Origin: Clostridia bacterium
Lineage (GTDB): Bacteria; Bacillota; Clostridia; UBA1381
Reading direction: 5' to 3'
Length of the DNA stretch: 45,545 bases
NCBI GenBank assembly: GCA_900756545.1
Contig: CAAEKO010000041.1
Span: 1 to 45,545 of the forward strand
Part shown: one piece after another, positions 15,369 through 22,455 of the stretch
How the letters are laid out: each line of letters begins with the position of its first letter
Position numbering within the stretch: the first letter of the stretch is position 1
Notes under the pieces: generated by a model
Told to the model about the DNA's origin: nothing
Database searches by the model: none
Seen by the model: only the letters and a program-made list of their open reading frames with translations
Position numbers and translations under genes: made by a program

Positions 15369-16591
15369 TAATCCAGCCTTTTCGGTTTCACAATAAAATC
15401 GCTGCCAAGCACATTACCGGCCTTGATTGAATCGCTGCCGAATTTTTCACGCAGACTGTCAATTGTTTTCTCTAATTGTTCTTGCTTTTTGTTGTCCTCA
15501 TCATTATCAAATAAAGAAAGCTGCCTGGCCTGGCCAGCTTCACGCAGATTCAAACCGGTGACAGAGAGCATCCGAACCGGCATCTTCATATTCCAGTTTT
15601 CCCGGACAATCTCCACCGCAGCTTGACAGATTTCCCGTTCAAGAAATGAAGGAGACATCAGCGGTTTTTGCCGGGAAATACTTTTAAAATCGGGATTTTT
15701 TATCGTAACCTGCACAGTGGCACATTTCAATCCATGACGCCGCAACCGAGCCGCAACACTGCCTGCAAGCGCCCGGATTCCGGCTTTAATCTCATCTTCT
15801 CCCACAAGATTCCGCCGGAAGGTAATACTGTTGCCTACAGACTTGACCTCTTCCCGCTCATATACAGACCGGACAGGCTCATCATCTTCTCCGCACGCAT
15901 ACTTATGCAAGACTGCACCGGCCTTTCCCAGCTTCTTGGTCAGCATATCCTCGTCTGCTGCGGCAAGTTCACCAATCGTCTGAATATACATTTTTGCCAA
16001 AGCCTGCTCCGTGCTTTTTCCTACAAATAATAATGCATTCACAGGTAAAGGATATACAACCTCCTGGTAATTTTCCCGGGAAATCACCGTCACAGCGTCT
16101 GGTTTTTTATAGTCGCTGCCTAGTTTTGCAAAAACCTTATTAAAGGATACGCCTACGGATATTGTCAATCCGGTTTCCCTTTTTATCCGTTCCCGCAGGG
16201 TATTGGCTATAGTTTCTCCATCGCCGAACAGCATCCGGCTGTTGGTGACGTCCAGATAAGATTCATCAATTCCAAATTTCTCAACCTGTTCTGTATATTC
16301 CCCGTAAATTTTGTTGACAGCTCTGGAGTATTCGGCATATAAATCATGCCGGGGCGGCACAACAACTAGCTCCGGGCATTTCTGTTTTGCCTGCCAAATT
16401 GTTTCCGCGGTCTGAATATTAAACTTTTTAGCAAGCTCGTTTTTCGCCAGAATAATTCCATGCCGGCTTTCCTGATCACCGCCCACCGCCATAGGCACAC
16501 ACTTAAGCTCCGGTCTCTGAACGCATTCCACTGAGGCATAAAACGCATTACAGTCACAATGTAGAATAGTTCTATCCTTTTTCACCGGCAT
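15368..16591 (-). CDS. dinB: DNA polymerase IV (Y family)
   Basis: This 407-residue translesion polymerase carries the first catalytic motif HCDCNAFYASVE and the second FGIDESYLD, the helix-hairpin-helix thumb (TIGELAAADEDMLTKKLG) and a little-finger domain (about 240-345). A C-terminal sliding-clamp-binding motif QLSLFD occurs near residue 360. The steric-gate position (NAFY) is conserved. Start ATG has a strong GGAGG site. Unlike uvrB, no SOS box is visible upstream, so damage control of this gene is not supported here. Confidence 0.97.
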   Translation of the reverse strand: MPVKKDRTILHCDCNAFYASVECVQRPELKCVPMAVGGDQESRHGIILAKNELAKKFNIQTAETIWQAKQKCPELVVVPPRHDLYAEYSRAVNKIYGEYTEQVEKFGIDESYLDVTNSRMLFGDGETIANTLRERIKRETGLTISVGVSFNKVFAKLGSDYKKPDAVTVISRENYQEVVYPLPVNALLFVGKSTEQALAKMYIQTIGELAAADEDMLTKKLGKAGAVLHKYACGEDDEPVRSVYEREEVKSVGNSITFRRNLVGEDEIKAGIRALAGSVAARLRRHGLKCATVQVTIKNPDFKSISRQKPLMSPSFLEREICQAAVEIVRENWNMKMPVRMLSVTGLNLREAGQARQLSLFDNDEDNKKQEQLEKTIDSLREKFGSDSIKAGNVLGSDFIVKPKRLD

Positions 16592-16610
16592 GACCTCGCC
16601 TCCATAAAAT

Positions 16611-16637
16611 AAAGACCGTTTATAATTATCGGTCTTT
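16611..16637. promoter_or_regulatory. Inverted repeat in the dinB leader
   Basis: AAAGACCG/CGGTCTTT with an 11-nt AT-rich loop lies 20 bp upstream of the dinB start. It could be a regulator site, an RNA hairpin or a second weak terminator after tRNA-Met. I see no good promoter between it and the tRNA terminator. Confidence 0.45.
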
Positions 16638-16660
16638 AGTGGACTATAATTTTTTTATAG

Positions 16661-16693
16661 AAAAAATCAGAGCAAGCGATAGATAGCTTGCTC
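16661..16693 (-). terminator. Terminator after tRNA-Met
   Basis: An 8-bp stem GAGCAAGC/GCTTGCTC (16670-16677, 16686-16693) is followed by TGATTTTTTC on the minus strand. Confidence 0.85.
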
Positions 16694-16698
16694 CGATA

Positions 16699-16775
16699 TG
16701 GTAGCGGTAAGTGGATTTGAACCACTGACACTACGGGTATGAACCGTATGCTCTAGCCAACTGAGCTATACCGCC
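16699..16775 (-). tRNA. tRNA-Met (anticodon CAT), elongator type
   Basis: A complete 77-nt cloverleaf with encoded CCA. The acceptor stem begins GGCGGTA, the D-arm is AGCTCAGTTGGCTAGAGC, the anticodon loop is TTCATAC with CAT, and the T-arm contains GTTCAAATC. The anticodon stem TACGG/CCGTA lacks the three G-C pairs of initiator tRNA, so it is an elongator tRNA-Met. tRNA-Ile2 (lysidine-modified CAT) cannot be excluded outright but fits less well. Confidence 0.95.
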
Positions 16776-16795
16776 ACGTGATAGGCACAGGTAAT

Positions 16796-16824
16796 ATTAT
16801 ACGGCATTTTCAAAGATTTGTCAA
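16796..16824 (-). promoter_or_regulatory. Consensus SigA promoter of tRNA-Met
   Basis: TTGACA (16819-16824), 17-bp spacer, TATAAT (16796-16801), minus strand, 20 bp before the tRNA. Confidence 0.92.
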
Positions 16825-16860
16825 CAGTTTTTTCATATTTTTTTAATTTTTATTTTGCAG

Positions 16861-16895
16861 AGAAACAGCCGAAAAGATATTTCCCGGCTGTTTCT
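16861..16895 (-). terminator. Weak terminator hairpin at end of deacetylase gene
   Basis: An 11-bp stem AGAAACAGCCG/CGGCTGTTTCT reaches the stop codon of the preceding gene. No clear T-run follows, so efficiency is doubtful. Confidence 0.4.
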
Positions 16896-17878
16896 TAAGC
16901 TTCGTCCAATCGCTTAAACGCATATCCTTGACTGATTAAATACTCAATTATATCCGGCAGCGCTTCAGCCGTAGTTTTCTTAGCTGCCGCGTCATGCATC
17001 AGAATAACGATATCTTCCTTTTTCGCTGTACTTTTGACTCGTTCCAAAAGCTGGGCCGCTGTCTGTGTGCCGCCCTCCGCATCGCCGTTCAGTGCATTCC
17101 AGTCACAATAACGTATTCCTTTGCTTGCCAAAACTTCTTTATATTTCTGCTTGTTTGCCCCCCATGTGCCTGTGTTATATCCGCCGCCGGGAAAACGAAA
17201 TACTTTTGGGTAATTTTCATTGCCAGATACATTCTGTATCAACTGATACGTTTTTTCTATCTCGGTAATAAAACTCTCTTCCGTCGCATATAGTTTACTA
17301 TAATTGTGGGCATAGGAATGGTTTGCCAGCAAATGACCCTCGTCGTACACGCGCCGGGCCATATCCGAGTTTTCTTCGATCAAAGAACCGACCTGGAAAA
17401 ACGTGGCCTTCACATTATATCGGCGCAGGGTATCTAATATTTTGGGCGTCACAGTCAAAGTAGGGCCATCGTCAAAGGTCAGATACGCTACCTTTTCCCC
17501 ATCCTCCATATTCAGACCCTTTAAAATATCCGCCGGTTTTTCCGGTTTTGGCGGAAAAACGACTTTATCAGTCAATGCAGGGTCTATGGTCGGAGAACTG
17601 GCGGGGTCAGCCGATGCAGGCGGCTCCGTTCCCTTAGGCTGGTCTGTGGATTCTTCCGCAGCGCCGGGCAAATCTGTGTTCTGCGGAGGAGCTGTTGTAA
17701 CCGCTGGCGTAGGCGCAGGGACATTTTCTCGTGAAGTGTTGTGTTTTACAGCGAATACAATAGAAGCAACAATAATAATCAAAATAATAACAGAAAAGAA
17801 AATCATACGTCTGCGCATCATTTTCTGCTTTCGCCGCCTTCTTTGCTCACGCCTCATTAAAAATTCTTTCTCATCCAT
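16895..17878 (-). CDS. Membrane-anchored polysaccharide (peptidoglycan) deacetylase
   Basis: The 327-residue protein has a basic N terminus (RREQRRRRKQKMMRRR), one membrane segment (about 25-44), and a Pro/Thr/Ala-rich wall-spanning linker (50-105). A NodB domain follows with motif 1 TFDDGP (134-139), the metal ligands HSYAH (His187, His191), RFPGGGYN, DWNA and LMHD. NodB enzymes remove acetyl groups from GlcNAc or MurNAc in peptidoglycan and often give lysozyme resistance. The enzyme would face outwards. The start has a GAGGTGA site and a promoter (TTGAAT-17-TATAAT) between it and the divergent pdaA-like gene. Confidence 0.93.
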   Translation of the reverse strand: MDEKEFLMRREQRRRRKQKMMRRRMIFFSVIILIIIVASIVFAVKHNTSRENVPAPTPAVTTAPPQNTDLPGAAEESTDQPKGTEPPASADPASSPTIDPALTDKVVFPPKPEKPADILKGLNMEDGEKVAYLTFDDGPTLTVTPKILDTLRRYNVKATFFQVGSLIEENSDMARRVYDEGHLLANHSYAHNYSKLYATEESFITEIEKTYQLIQNVSGNENYPKVFRFPGGGYNTGTWGANKQKYKEVLASKGIRYCDWNALNGDAEGGTQTAAQLLERVKSTAKKEDIVILMHDAAAKKTTAEALPDIIEYLISQGYAFKRLDEA

Positions 17879-17912
17879 ACGCTCACCTCGGTAAATTAAT
17901 ATTGTTTATTTT

Positions 17913-17941
17913 ATTATACTACATAATTTAACAAAATTCAA
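17913..17941 (-). promoter_or_regulatory. SigA-type promoter of deacetylase gene
   Basis: TTGAAT (17936-17941), 17-bp spacer, TATAAT (17913-17918), minus strand. Confidence 0.7.
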
Positions 17942-17987
17942 CATACTCTGTATAAATTTATAAAATCTTAAAAATTCGGAGGTCTTT

Positions 17988-18833
17988 ATGAAAAAGCTTA
18001 TCCTATCTCTGATCATTTTTGCCCTGCTGGCCGCATGTGAAAAGCCCGCGCCAACAATCCAGCCGGAAGAGACAGCTCCAGAGCCTGCCGCCGTTTCCGA
18101 GCCGGTATCCACCCCCGCGCCGAAAACGGCGGATTATTCCGCTATTGATAACAAGGGAAGCGGCTGGGGCTTCAAGAAAAACAAGGGCGCGGAGCCGGAC
18201 ATCCCCGCGGCAACGAAAGCGCTGTTTGAAAAATACAATACTTATTACATGGATCAGCGGAAAACAAAATCCCTCTATCTTACTTTTGACGAAGGCTACG
18301 AAAATGGTTATACCGGCCAGATTTTGGATACGCTGAAAAAATGCAATGTACCTGCGGCGTTTTTCATCACCGGGCCATATTTAAAAACAGAAAAGCCTCT
18401 GATCGAACGGATGATTGCCGAAGGACATATTGTCGGCAATCACACAGTACACCACCCCAATCTGCCTAAATTAGGCGATGCAAACCAGATGGCAGACGAG
18501 CTTAACGCGCTGGCGGAGGAGTTTTATGCAGAGTATCAGGTCAAAATGGAATACATGCGTCCGCCGGAGGGCGAGTTCAGCGAACGGCTGCTGGCGGTTG
18601 CCAATGATTTAGGCTACAAAACGGTATTTTGGAGCTTTGCCTATAAGGATTGGGACGCAAATAAGCAAAGCGGCGCGGACTATGCGTTTTCACAGGTCAC
18701 GCCATACCTCCACGACGGCGCGATCCTGCTTCTGCACGCCGTATCCAAGGATAACGCCCAAGCCTTGGAGCAAATCATCAATTACGCCCGGGAACAGGGC
18801 TATGAATTCCGCAGTCTCGACGAATTACAATAA
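17988..18833 (+). CDS. pdaA: PdaA-like lipoprotein, muramic delta-lactam deacetylase
   Basis: PdaA removes the N-acetyl group from muramic acid that CwlD has stripped of peptide, giving the muramic delta-lactam of the spore cortex. The 281-residue protein has a lipobox LLAAC (Cys17), a Pro-rich linker, then a NodB domain. Motif 1 has the PdaA form TFDEGYENGYT (98-103 core, Glu in place of the second Asp), the ligands HTVHH (His151, His155), MRPPEGEFS and the helix of LLHAVSKDNA. B. subtilis PdaA has a signal peptide but is not a lipoprotein, so the anchor is a small difference. The gene has a GGAGG site. If correct, the organism likely forms spores. Confidence 0.88.
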   Translation: MKKLILSLIIFALLAACEKPAPTIQPEETAPEPAAVSEPVSTPAPKTADYSAIDNKGSGWGFKKNKGAEPDIPAATKALFEKYNTYYMDQRKTKSLYLTFDEGYENGYTGQILDTLKKCNVPAAFFITGPYLKTEKPLIERMIAEGHIVGNHTVHHPNLPKLGDANQMADELNALAEEFYAEYQVKMEYMRPPEGEFSERLLAVANDLGYKTVFWSFAYKDWDANKQSGADYAFSQVTPYLHDGAILLLHAVSKDNAQALEQIINYAREQGYEFRSLDELQ

Positions 18834-18836
18834 ATA

Positions 18837-18865
18837 TTGACAAAATTCTCGCAATCGACTACAAT
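18837..18865 (+). promoter_or_regulatory. SigA promoter of radC
   Basis: TTGACA (18837-18842), 17-bp spacer, TACAAT (18860-18865). It starts 4 bp past the pdaA-like stop. Confidence 0.85.
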
Positions 18866-18884
18866 ATAGACAGACTATATTGTA
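18860..18884. promoter_or_regulatory. Operator-like inverted repeat at radC -10
   Basis: A perfect 9-bp inverted repeat TACAATATA/TATATTGTA with a 7-bp centre covers the radC -10 box and transcript start. It does not match LexA (CGAAC-N4-GTTCG). Repression by an unknown factor is an inference. Confidence 0.5.
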
Positions 18885-18898
18885 AGGTTGGGTGAAGA

Positions 18899-19609
18899 AT
18901 GGATAAAGAGAAGAAAAAGCCGGCTGAAAATGTACATAAAGGCCACCGTCAGCGGATGCGGGCCAAGTTTTTGGCTCACGGGCTTGAAGCGTTTCCGCAG
19001 CATGAGGCTTTAGAGCTTTTGCTGTACTATGCATACAGCCAGAAAAATACCAATGAAATCGCCCATAACCTTTTGAAAAAATTCGGCTCTCTGGCAGGCG
19101 TATTTGACGCGGACTTCAAAAGCCTGACAGAAGTAGAGGGCGTCGGCGAGCAGACCGCTGTACTGCTCATGCTGCAAAGCGCCATGTGCCGCATGTACAT
19201 GGCGGACAAATATCAGGAAATCAAAAACCGGCAAATCACGCCTACTAACGCAGGCGAATATATCACGACCCTGTTTTACGGCTATACCAACGAAATCTTT
19301 TATTTGCTTTCTCTGGACAACGAATGCCGGCTGATCAGCTCGGATATCGTCGCCCGCGGGACGGTAGACAACATTGCCGTTTACTCCCGTGAGGTCGTCA
19401 AAAAGGCTTTGGAAACTAAGGCCGCCTTTGTCATTATGGCCCACAACCATCCCAACGGCGTGCTGATTCCTTCAGATCGGGACATCAAAACCACTAAGGT
19501 AATCGAAAATGCATTAAGCTATATTAATGTAAAGCTCATTGACCATATCATCGTTGCCAACGACCGTTTCATTAGTCTGGCAAAGGAATACCATATCATT
19601 AAAAAATAA
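18899..19609 (+). CDS. radC: RadC/UPF0758 family JAB-domain protein
   Basis: The 236-residue protein has an N-terminal helix-hairpin-helix-like region (KSLTEVEGVGEQTAVLL) and a C-terminal MPN/JAB-type domain with the metal motif HNHPNGVLIPSDRD. The old DNA-repair name is not supported by later work in most bacteria; the function is unknown. It has its own promoter with an inverted repeat over the -10, and a terminator after the stop. Confidence 0.93.
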   Translation: MDKEKKKPAENVHKGHRQRMRAKFLAHGLEAFPQHEALELLLYYAYSQKNTNEIAHNLLKKFGSLAGVFDADFKSLTEVEGVGEQTAVLLMLQSAMCRMYMADKYQEIKNRQITPTNAGEYITTLFYGYTNEIFYLLSLDNECRLISSDIVARGTVDNIAVYSREVVKKALETKAAFVIMAHNHPNGVLIPSDRDIKTTKVIENALSYINVKLIDHIIVANDRFISLAKEYHIIKK

Positions 19610-19637
19610 GACTGCTGGAAAGCCGGCAGTCTTATTT
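19608..19637 (+). terminator. radC terminator
   Basis: A stem AAGACTGC/GCAGTCTT (19608-19615, 19626-19633) is followed by ATTTGG. The stem sequence is nearly the same as that of the terminator at 20482-20509. Confidence 0.7.
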
Positions 19638-19655
19638 GGTTCGGGCCTGTATATT

Positions 19656-19997
19656 TTATTCTTCTTCCTCCATCTCCATAACGTTTCGGATCGCCATGCT
19701 GACTAATGCAGTCATCTTATAGGTTGTTTCCTGTTTTAAATCTCCCAAGCCTCTGATATTACTTTCATTCACATTAAAGTTATGAGCCGGATATAAAACA
19801 CCTTTCTTGGATTTATAAACTTTTAAATTTTTGGATTCGATTAATTCCCGTATGCAGGCATTCAAAATATCGGAAACTGAAGCTCTGTACTTTTTACTTG
19901 CATATTTCAAAAAGTCAAATAATTCATCTTCCAGTTCGTATGTTCTTTGGACTCTCTTTTCTCTAAGACTAAATCTTTTGTCAAGAAATTTATTCAT
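19656..19997 (-). CDS. Small ribbon-helix-helix-like protein
   Basis: This 113-residue protein has a basic N terminus, a possible beta strand RVQRTYELEDEL and two helices ending in ASVSDILNACIRELIESKN. That is the layout of ribbon-helix-helix (CopG/Arc-like) DNA-binding proteins. The tail is acidic (MEMEEEE). It has a strong GAGGAAGAA site. It is divergent from the hypothetical gene at 20157, and an AT-rich region with two inverted repeats lies between them, one over its likely -10, so autoregulation is possible. RHH assignment is by eye. Confidence 0.55.
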   Translation of the reverse strand: MNKFLDKRFSLREKRVQRTYELEDELFDFLKYASKKYRASVSDILNACIRELIESKNLKVYKSKKGVLYPAHNFNVNESNIRGLGDLKQETTYKMTALVSMAIRNVMEMEEEE

Positions 19998-20015
19998 ATC
20001 TTCTTCCTCTTAATC

Positions 20016-20030
20016 ACATATATTATATGT
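20016..20030. promoter_or_regulatory. Inverted repeat over likely promoter of RHH-like gene
   Basis: ACATATA-T-TATATGT contains TATAAT on the minus strand (20022-20027). A second inverted repeat, ATAGAA/TTCTAT (20070-20086), lies farther upstream. Both sit in the 159-bp divergent intergenic region. Confidence 0.45.
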
Positions 20031-20095
20031 AATTTTAATCTATTTATAATATATTTATTACCATTATCTATAGAATATTTTTCTATATTTAATAG

Positions 20096-20124
20096 TTGAT
20101 TTCTCATTATAAGTATGTTATACT
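20096..20124 (+). promoter_or_regulatory. SigA promoter of hypothetical gene
   Basis: TTGATT (20096-20101), 17-bp spacer, TATACT (20119-20124). Confidence 0.65.
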
Positions 20125-20156
20125 AATATTAGGAAATGTTATAAAGGAGATAAATT

Positions 20157-20483
20157 ATGAAAGAAATTACGTATGAACAGGTACGGTCGGATTTTATATA
20201 TCTGCGTAAATTTGGATTGCCGGAGGATTTGTGCTGCATGCTCTGCGACACAAACGCATACCTTGATGTGCTTACCCGAAAAATCCCCGTCAAGGTGGCT
20301 CTGATTCGCGTGATTCGGCAATATTTCCTGCGGGGATATGAGGATTCGGAACGGGTAGAAGTGAATAACCGCTGGCTCCGGGCAGACCCGCGCTGTATAC
20401 GGATTCGTGCCCGCTACGCCTTTTTCGAGGCCCCGGCGGCGTTTAAGCAGCATTTAGCCGATCTCCCGGAAGAAGAAAAATAA
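20157..20483 (+). CDS. Hypothetical protein
   Basis: The 108-residue soluble protein has three cysteines close together (DLCCMLCD) in its first third and a charged C-terminal half. No signal peptide, membrane helix or known motif is visible. It has a strong AAAGGAG site, a promoter of its own and a strong bidirectional terminator right after its stop. I do not recognise the family. Confidence 0.7.
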   Translation: MKEITYEQVRSDFIYLRKFGLPEDLCCMLCDTNAYLDVLTRKIPVKVALIRVIRQYFLRGYEDSERVEVNNRWLRADPRCIRIRARYAFFEAPAAFKQHLADLPEEEK

Positions 20484-20509
20484 GACTGCCGGTTTTTTCC
20501 GGCAGTCTT
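20482..20509. terminator. Bidirectional terminator
   Basis: An 11-bp stem AAGACTGCCGG/CCGGCAGTCTT with a T6 loop is followed by ATTTTGG. It separates the convergent hypothetical and Ord-like genes and shares its outer stem with the radC terminator. Confidence 0.9.
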
Positions 20510-20516
20510 ATTTTGG

Positions 20517-21551
20517 TTAATCCAGATATAAATGCATGGGCCAGGACAGGTATTCCAGGTTATCCAGCTTTTCTGCCGTTATAAAGCCGCAGGGAGCTTT
20601 GAGCAGTGTCGGTATCCTGTTTACAATTGTTGCGCAGGTATGCTCAACCGTCTGGGGCTTTTGCACGTAAAAGGTGGTATCCGGCTCCCCAATAATTTTC
20701 CAGTCGCACATGTCGCCGTCGTCCGGGCCGTAGACCTTACCGATACACTGGGTCTCTATGACCGGGCCTTGGAAGGTTTCTGTGGTCACCACAGCGCTCA
20801 TGCCGATGCAGCTGCCCTTGGGGATGGTTTTGCCCAGTGTTTCGGAATATAAATCCGTATCGTAAAAATACGGTACGCATTTTTGTGTCTGGGATTTAAT
20901 CGTCCAGCCAAATTTGTTGCAGAGCGCCTCATTGGAATTCCAGACATAGGCGGGTTCCAGCGTGGTCGGATGAGCAATTTTTTCCTCAAATTCCTCCGGC
21001 GTAAGACCCGCGCCGTGGGCCTCGGCCAAAGCCAGACCGTAATCCTCTACATTATAGCTGACCGCGCCTTCAATTTTCTCAATACGGTGTACACCCCCAG
21101 CGACACAGGCAATCATGTTGATCCAGTAAATATCCTGCATCCCCGTTCCGGCTACCGTACAGCCGTTTTCCTTTGCCAGGCGGTCAATTTTGTTTGTCAG
21201 AGCCGCTGCGGTGGTCCAGGGGTAAATCGCTTCCTCCGCAGTCGTAATCACATTTATGCCCCGTTTTACGCATTTTTCCATATGGGGATATATGTCGTCC
21301 ATAAAGCTGAACAGCGTCATAACGACCACATCCGCGTCACACTCGTCCAGCACCGCGTCCGCGTCGCTGCGGATCGTAACACCCAGCTTGCATCCAAGCT
21401 CTGCATACTCTCCCACATCCATACCAACGATTTCAGGATTGACCTCGATCGCGCCAACGATTTCCGCGCCCTTTTCATAGAGATAGCGCAGGATATACTT
21501 GCTCATTTTTCCGCATCCGTATTGGACGACCCGGATTTTTTCCAAATTCAT
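20517..21551 (-). CDS. Ord/DapB-like NAD(P)-dependent dehydrogenase
   Basis: The 344-residue protein has an N-terminal Rossmann fold (VVQYGCGKMSKYILRYL, about 7-25) and the middle DapB-like layout (GTGMQDIYW, VEDYG). The fold and C-terminal half resemble 2,4-diaminopentanoate dehydrogenase (Ord) of the Clostridial ornithine pathway and other NAD(P)H-dependent amine dehydrogenases. The length fits Ord (about 340). No other ornithine-fermentation gene lies near, so the true substrate is uncertain. It follows the DtxR-like gene by 61 bp on the same strand and has a GAGGGAAG site; it may share its promoter and so respond to metal. Confidence 0.7.
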   Translation of the reverse strand: MNLEKIRVVQYGCGKMSKYILRYLYEKGAEIVGAIEVNPEIVGMDVGEYAELGCKLGVTIRSDADAVLDECDADVVVMTLFSFMDDIYPHMEKCVKRGINVITTAEEAIYPWTTAAALTNKIDRLAKENGCTVAGTGMQDIYWINMIACVAGGVHRIEKIEGAVSYNVEDYGLALAEAHGAGLTPEEFEEKIAHPTTLEPAYVWNSNEALCNKFGWTIKSQTQKCVPYFYDTDLYSETLGKTIPKGSCIGMSAVVTTETFQGPVIETQCIGKVYGPDDGDMCDWKIIGEPDTTFYVQKPQTVEHTCATIVNRIPTLLKAPCGFITAEKLDNLEYLSWPMHLYLD

Positions 21552-21612
21552 AAAGCTTCCCTCATTTCCTTATATTTGGATTTATTTTACCCAGCCCTGG
21601 CTTTTTCATACC

Positions 21613-22044
21613 CTAAAAACGCCGGGACTTTCCAGTCATATGGTTATAAAACCGCTCAATATTCCTGACCGTCTGTTCATTCATGTAATGCTCGATTTTT
21701 TCCACCTGCTCCAGCTCATCCTCTGTGCCGTTGATAAAGCATAGAAAATTGGTCAAAACATTATGCCTGTAGATTAAGTACTTGCCTAATTCCGCACCTT
21801 TTTCCGTAGGGCGTACCAGCCCGTATTTTTCGTACTCTACCATTCCCGCACGTTTTAAATTGCCGATCATTTTTGAAACAGACGAGGCTTTTACATTCAG
21901 TTTGCCCGCCAGATCGCCCACCCGCACATACTCCTGCTCCGCCCCCAGCCGACAGATCATTTCAAGATAATCCTCCATAGCATAGGTGATCCGCTTATGC
22001 TCTTGTATCTCGTAGCCCTTCAAGGTATGAAACTGATGATTCAT
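21613..22044 (-). CDS. DtxR/MntR-family metal-dependent regulator
   Basis: The 143-residue protein has the N-terminal winged helix typical of the family: MEDYLEMICRL (helix 1), RVGDLAGKLNVKASSVSKMIGNLKRAGMVEYEKYG (recognition helix and wing) and LTEKG-like RPTEKGAELG. Helices of the dimer domain follow; there is no SH3 domain. Such proteins repress metal uptake when loaded with Fe2+ or Mn2+. It is divergent from feoAB with a palindromic site in the gap, so it is probably the iron regulator of feoAB. Confidence 0.92.
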   Translation of the reverse strand: MNHQFHTLKGYEIQEHKRITYAMEDYLEMICRLGAEQEYVRVGDLAGKLNVKASSVSKMIGNLKRAGMVEYEKYGLVRPTEKGAELGKYLIYRHNVLTNFLCFINGTEDELEQVEKIEHYMNEQTVRNIERFYNHMTGKSRRF

Positions 22045-22067
22045 CTATTGATTTCCTCCATTCCGGT

Positions 22068-22098
22068 AACATATTATGTTTACCAACATATTATAGCA
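22068..22098. promoter_or_regulatory. DtxR-like operator and extended -10 in dtxR/feoA gap
   Basis: A 13-bp palindrome AACATATTATGTT (22068-22080) is followed 4 bp later by a second partial copy AACATATTAT (22085-22094). The second copy overlaps the regulator's extended -10, TGCTATAAT on the minus strand (22090-22098). The spacing suits a regulator that binds both sites. Confidence 0.6.
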
Positions 22099-22149
22099 TA
22101 GGGAAAGAAAGTTTCCTTATACTAATCTTATTATGGGGTGAATAGAATT

Positions 22150-22380
22150 ATGCATTTCCCAGCGAGTACATTGACAGCTTTAAATATAGGTCAAAAGGCA
22201 AAAATCAAGAAGCTGTCCTCTACCGGCACTATGCGCCGGCGTTTGCAGGACATCGGGCTGATCGAGGGCACAGAGGTTGAATGTGTTTTGAAAAGCCCCT
22301 GCGGTGATCCTGCCGCATATCAGGTGCGCGGCGCTGTCATTGCCCTGCGCAGTGAAGATTCTTCGCAGATATTGATATAA
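22150..22380 (+). CDS. feoA: FeoA, ferrous iron transport accessory protein
   Basis: The 76-residue SH3-like protein has the FeoA core: LTALNIGQKAKIKKL, RRLQDIGLIEGTEVECV, and a final GAVIALRSEDSSQI strand. FeoA is thought to assist FeoB at the membrane. I use the ATG at 22150 with a GGGGTG site upstream; a GTG at 22138 would add four residues. It lies 75 bp upstream of feoB. Confidence 0.9.
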   Translation: MHFPASTLTALNIGQKAKIKKLSSTGTMRRRLQDIGLIEGTEVECVLKSPCGDPAAYQVRGAVIALRSEDSSQILI

Positions 22381-22384
22381 ATAA

Positions 22385-22424
22385 AGGCATATTGCGCTGC
22401 CGCTTGCGGCGGCGCAATATGCCT
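22385..22424. other. Long hairpin between feoA and feoB
   Basis: AGGCATATTGCGC (22385-22397) pairs fully with GCGCAATATGCCT (22412-22424), and GCCGC/GCGGC continues the stem inside. This gives a near-perfect 40-nt hairpin right after the feoA stop. It lacks a T-run, so it is not a normal terminator. It may set the feoA:feoB ratio by processing or partial termination. Confidence 0.75.
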
Positions 22425-22455
22425 GCATTGCCATAATTATGAAAGAGGTGATTTT

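Noticed and set aside
16592..16660. SOS box for dinB
   Set aside because: No CGAAC-N4-GTTCG-like element is present, only an unrelated 8-bp inverted repeat.
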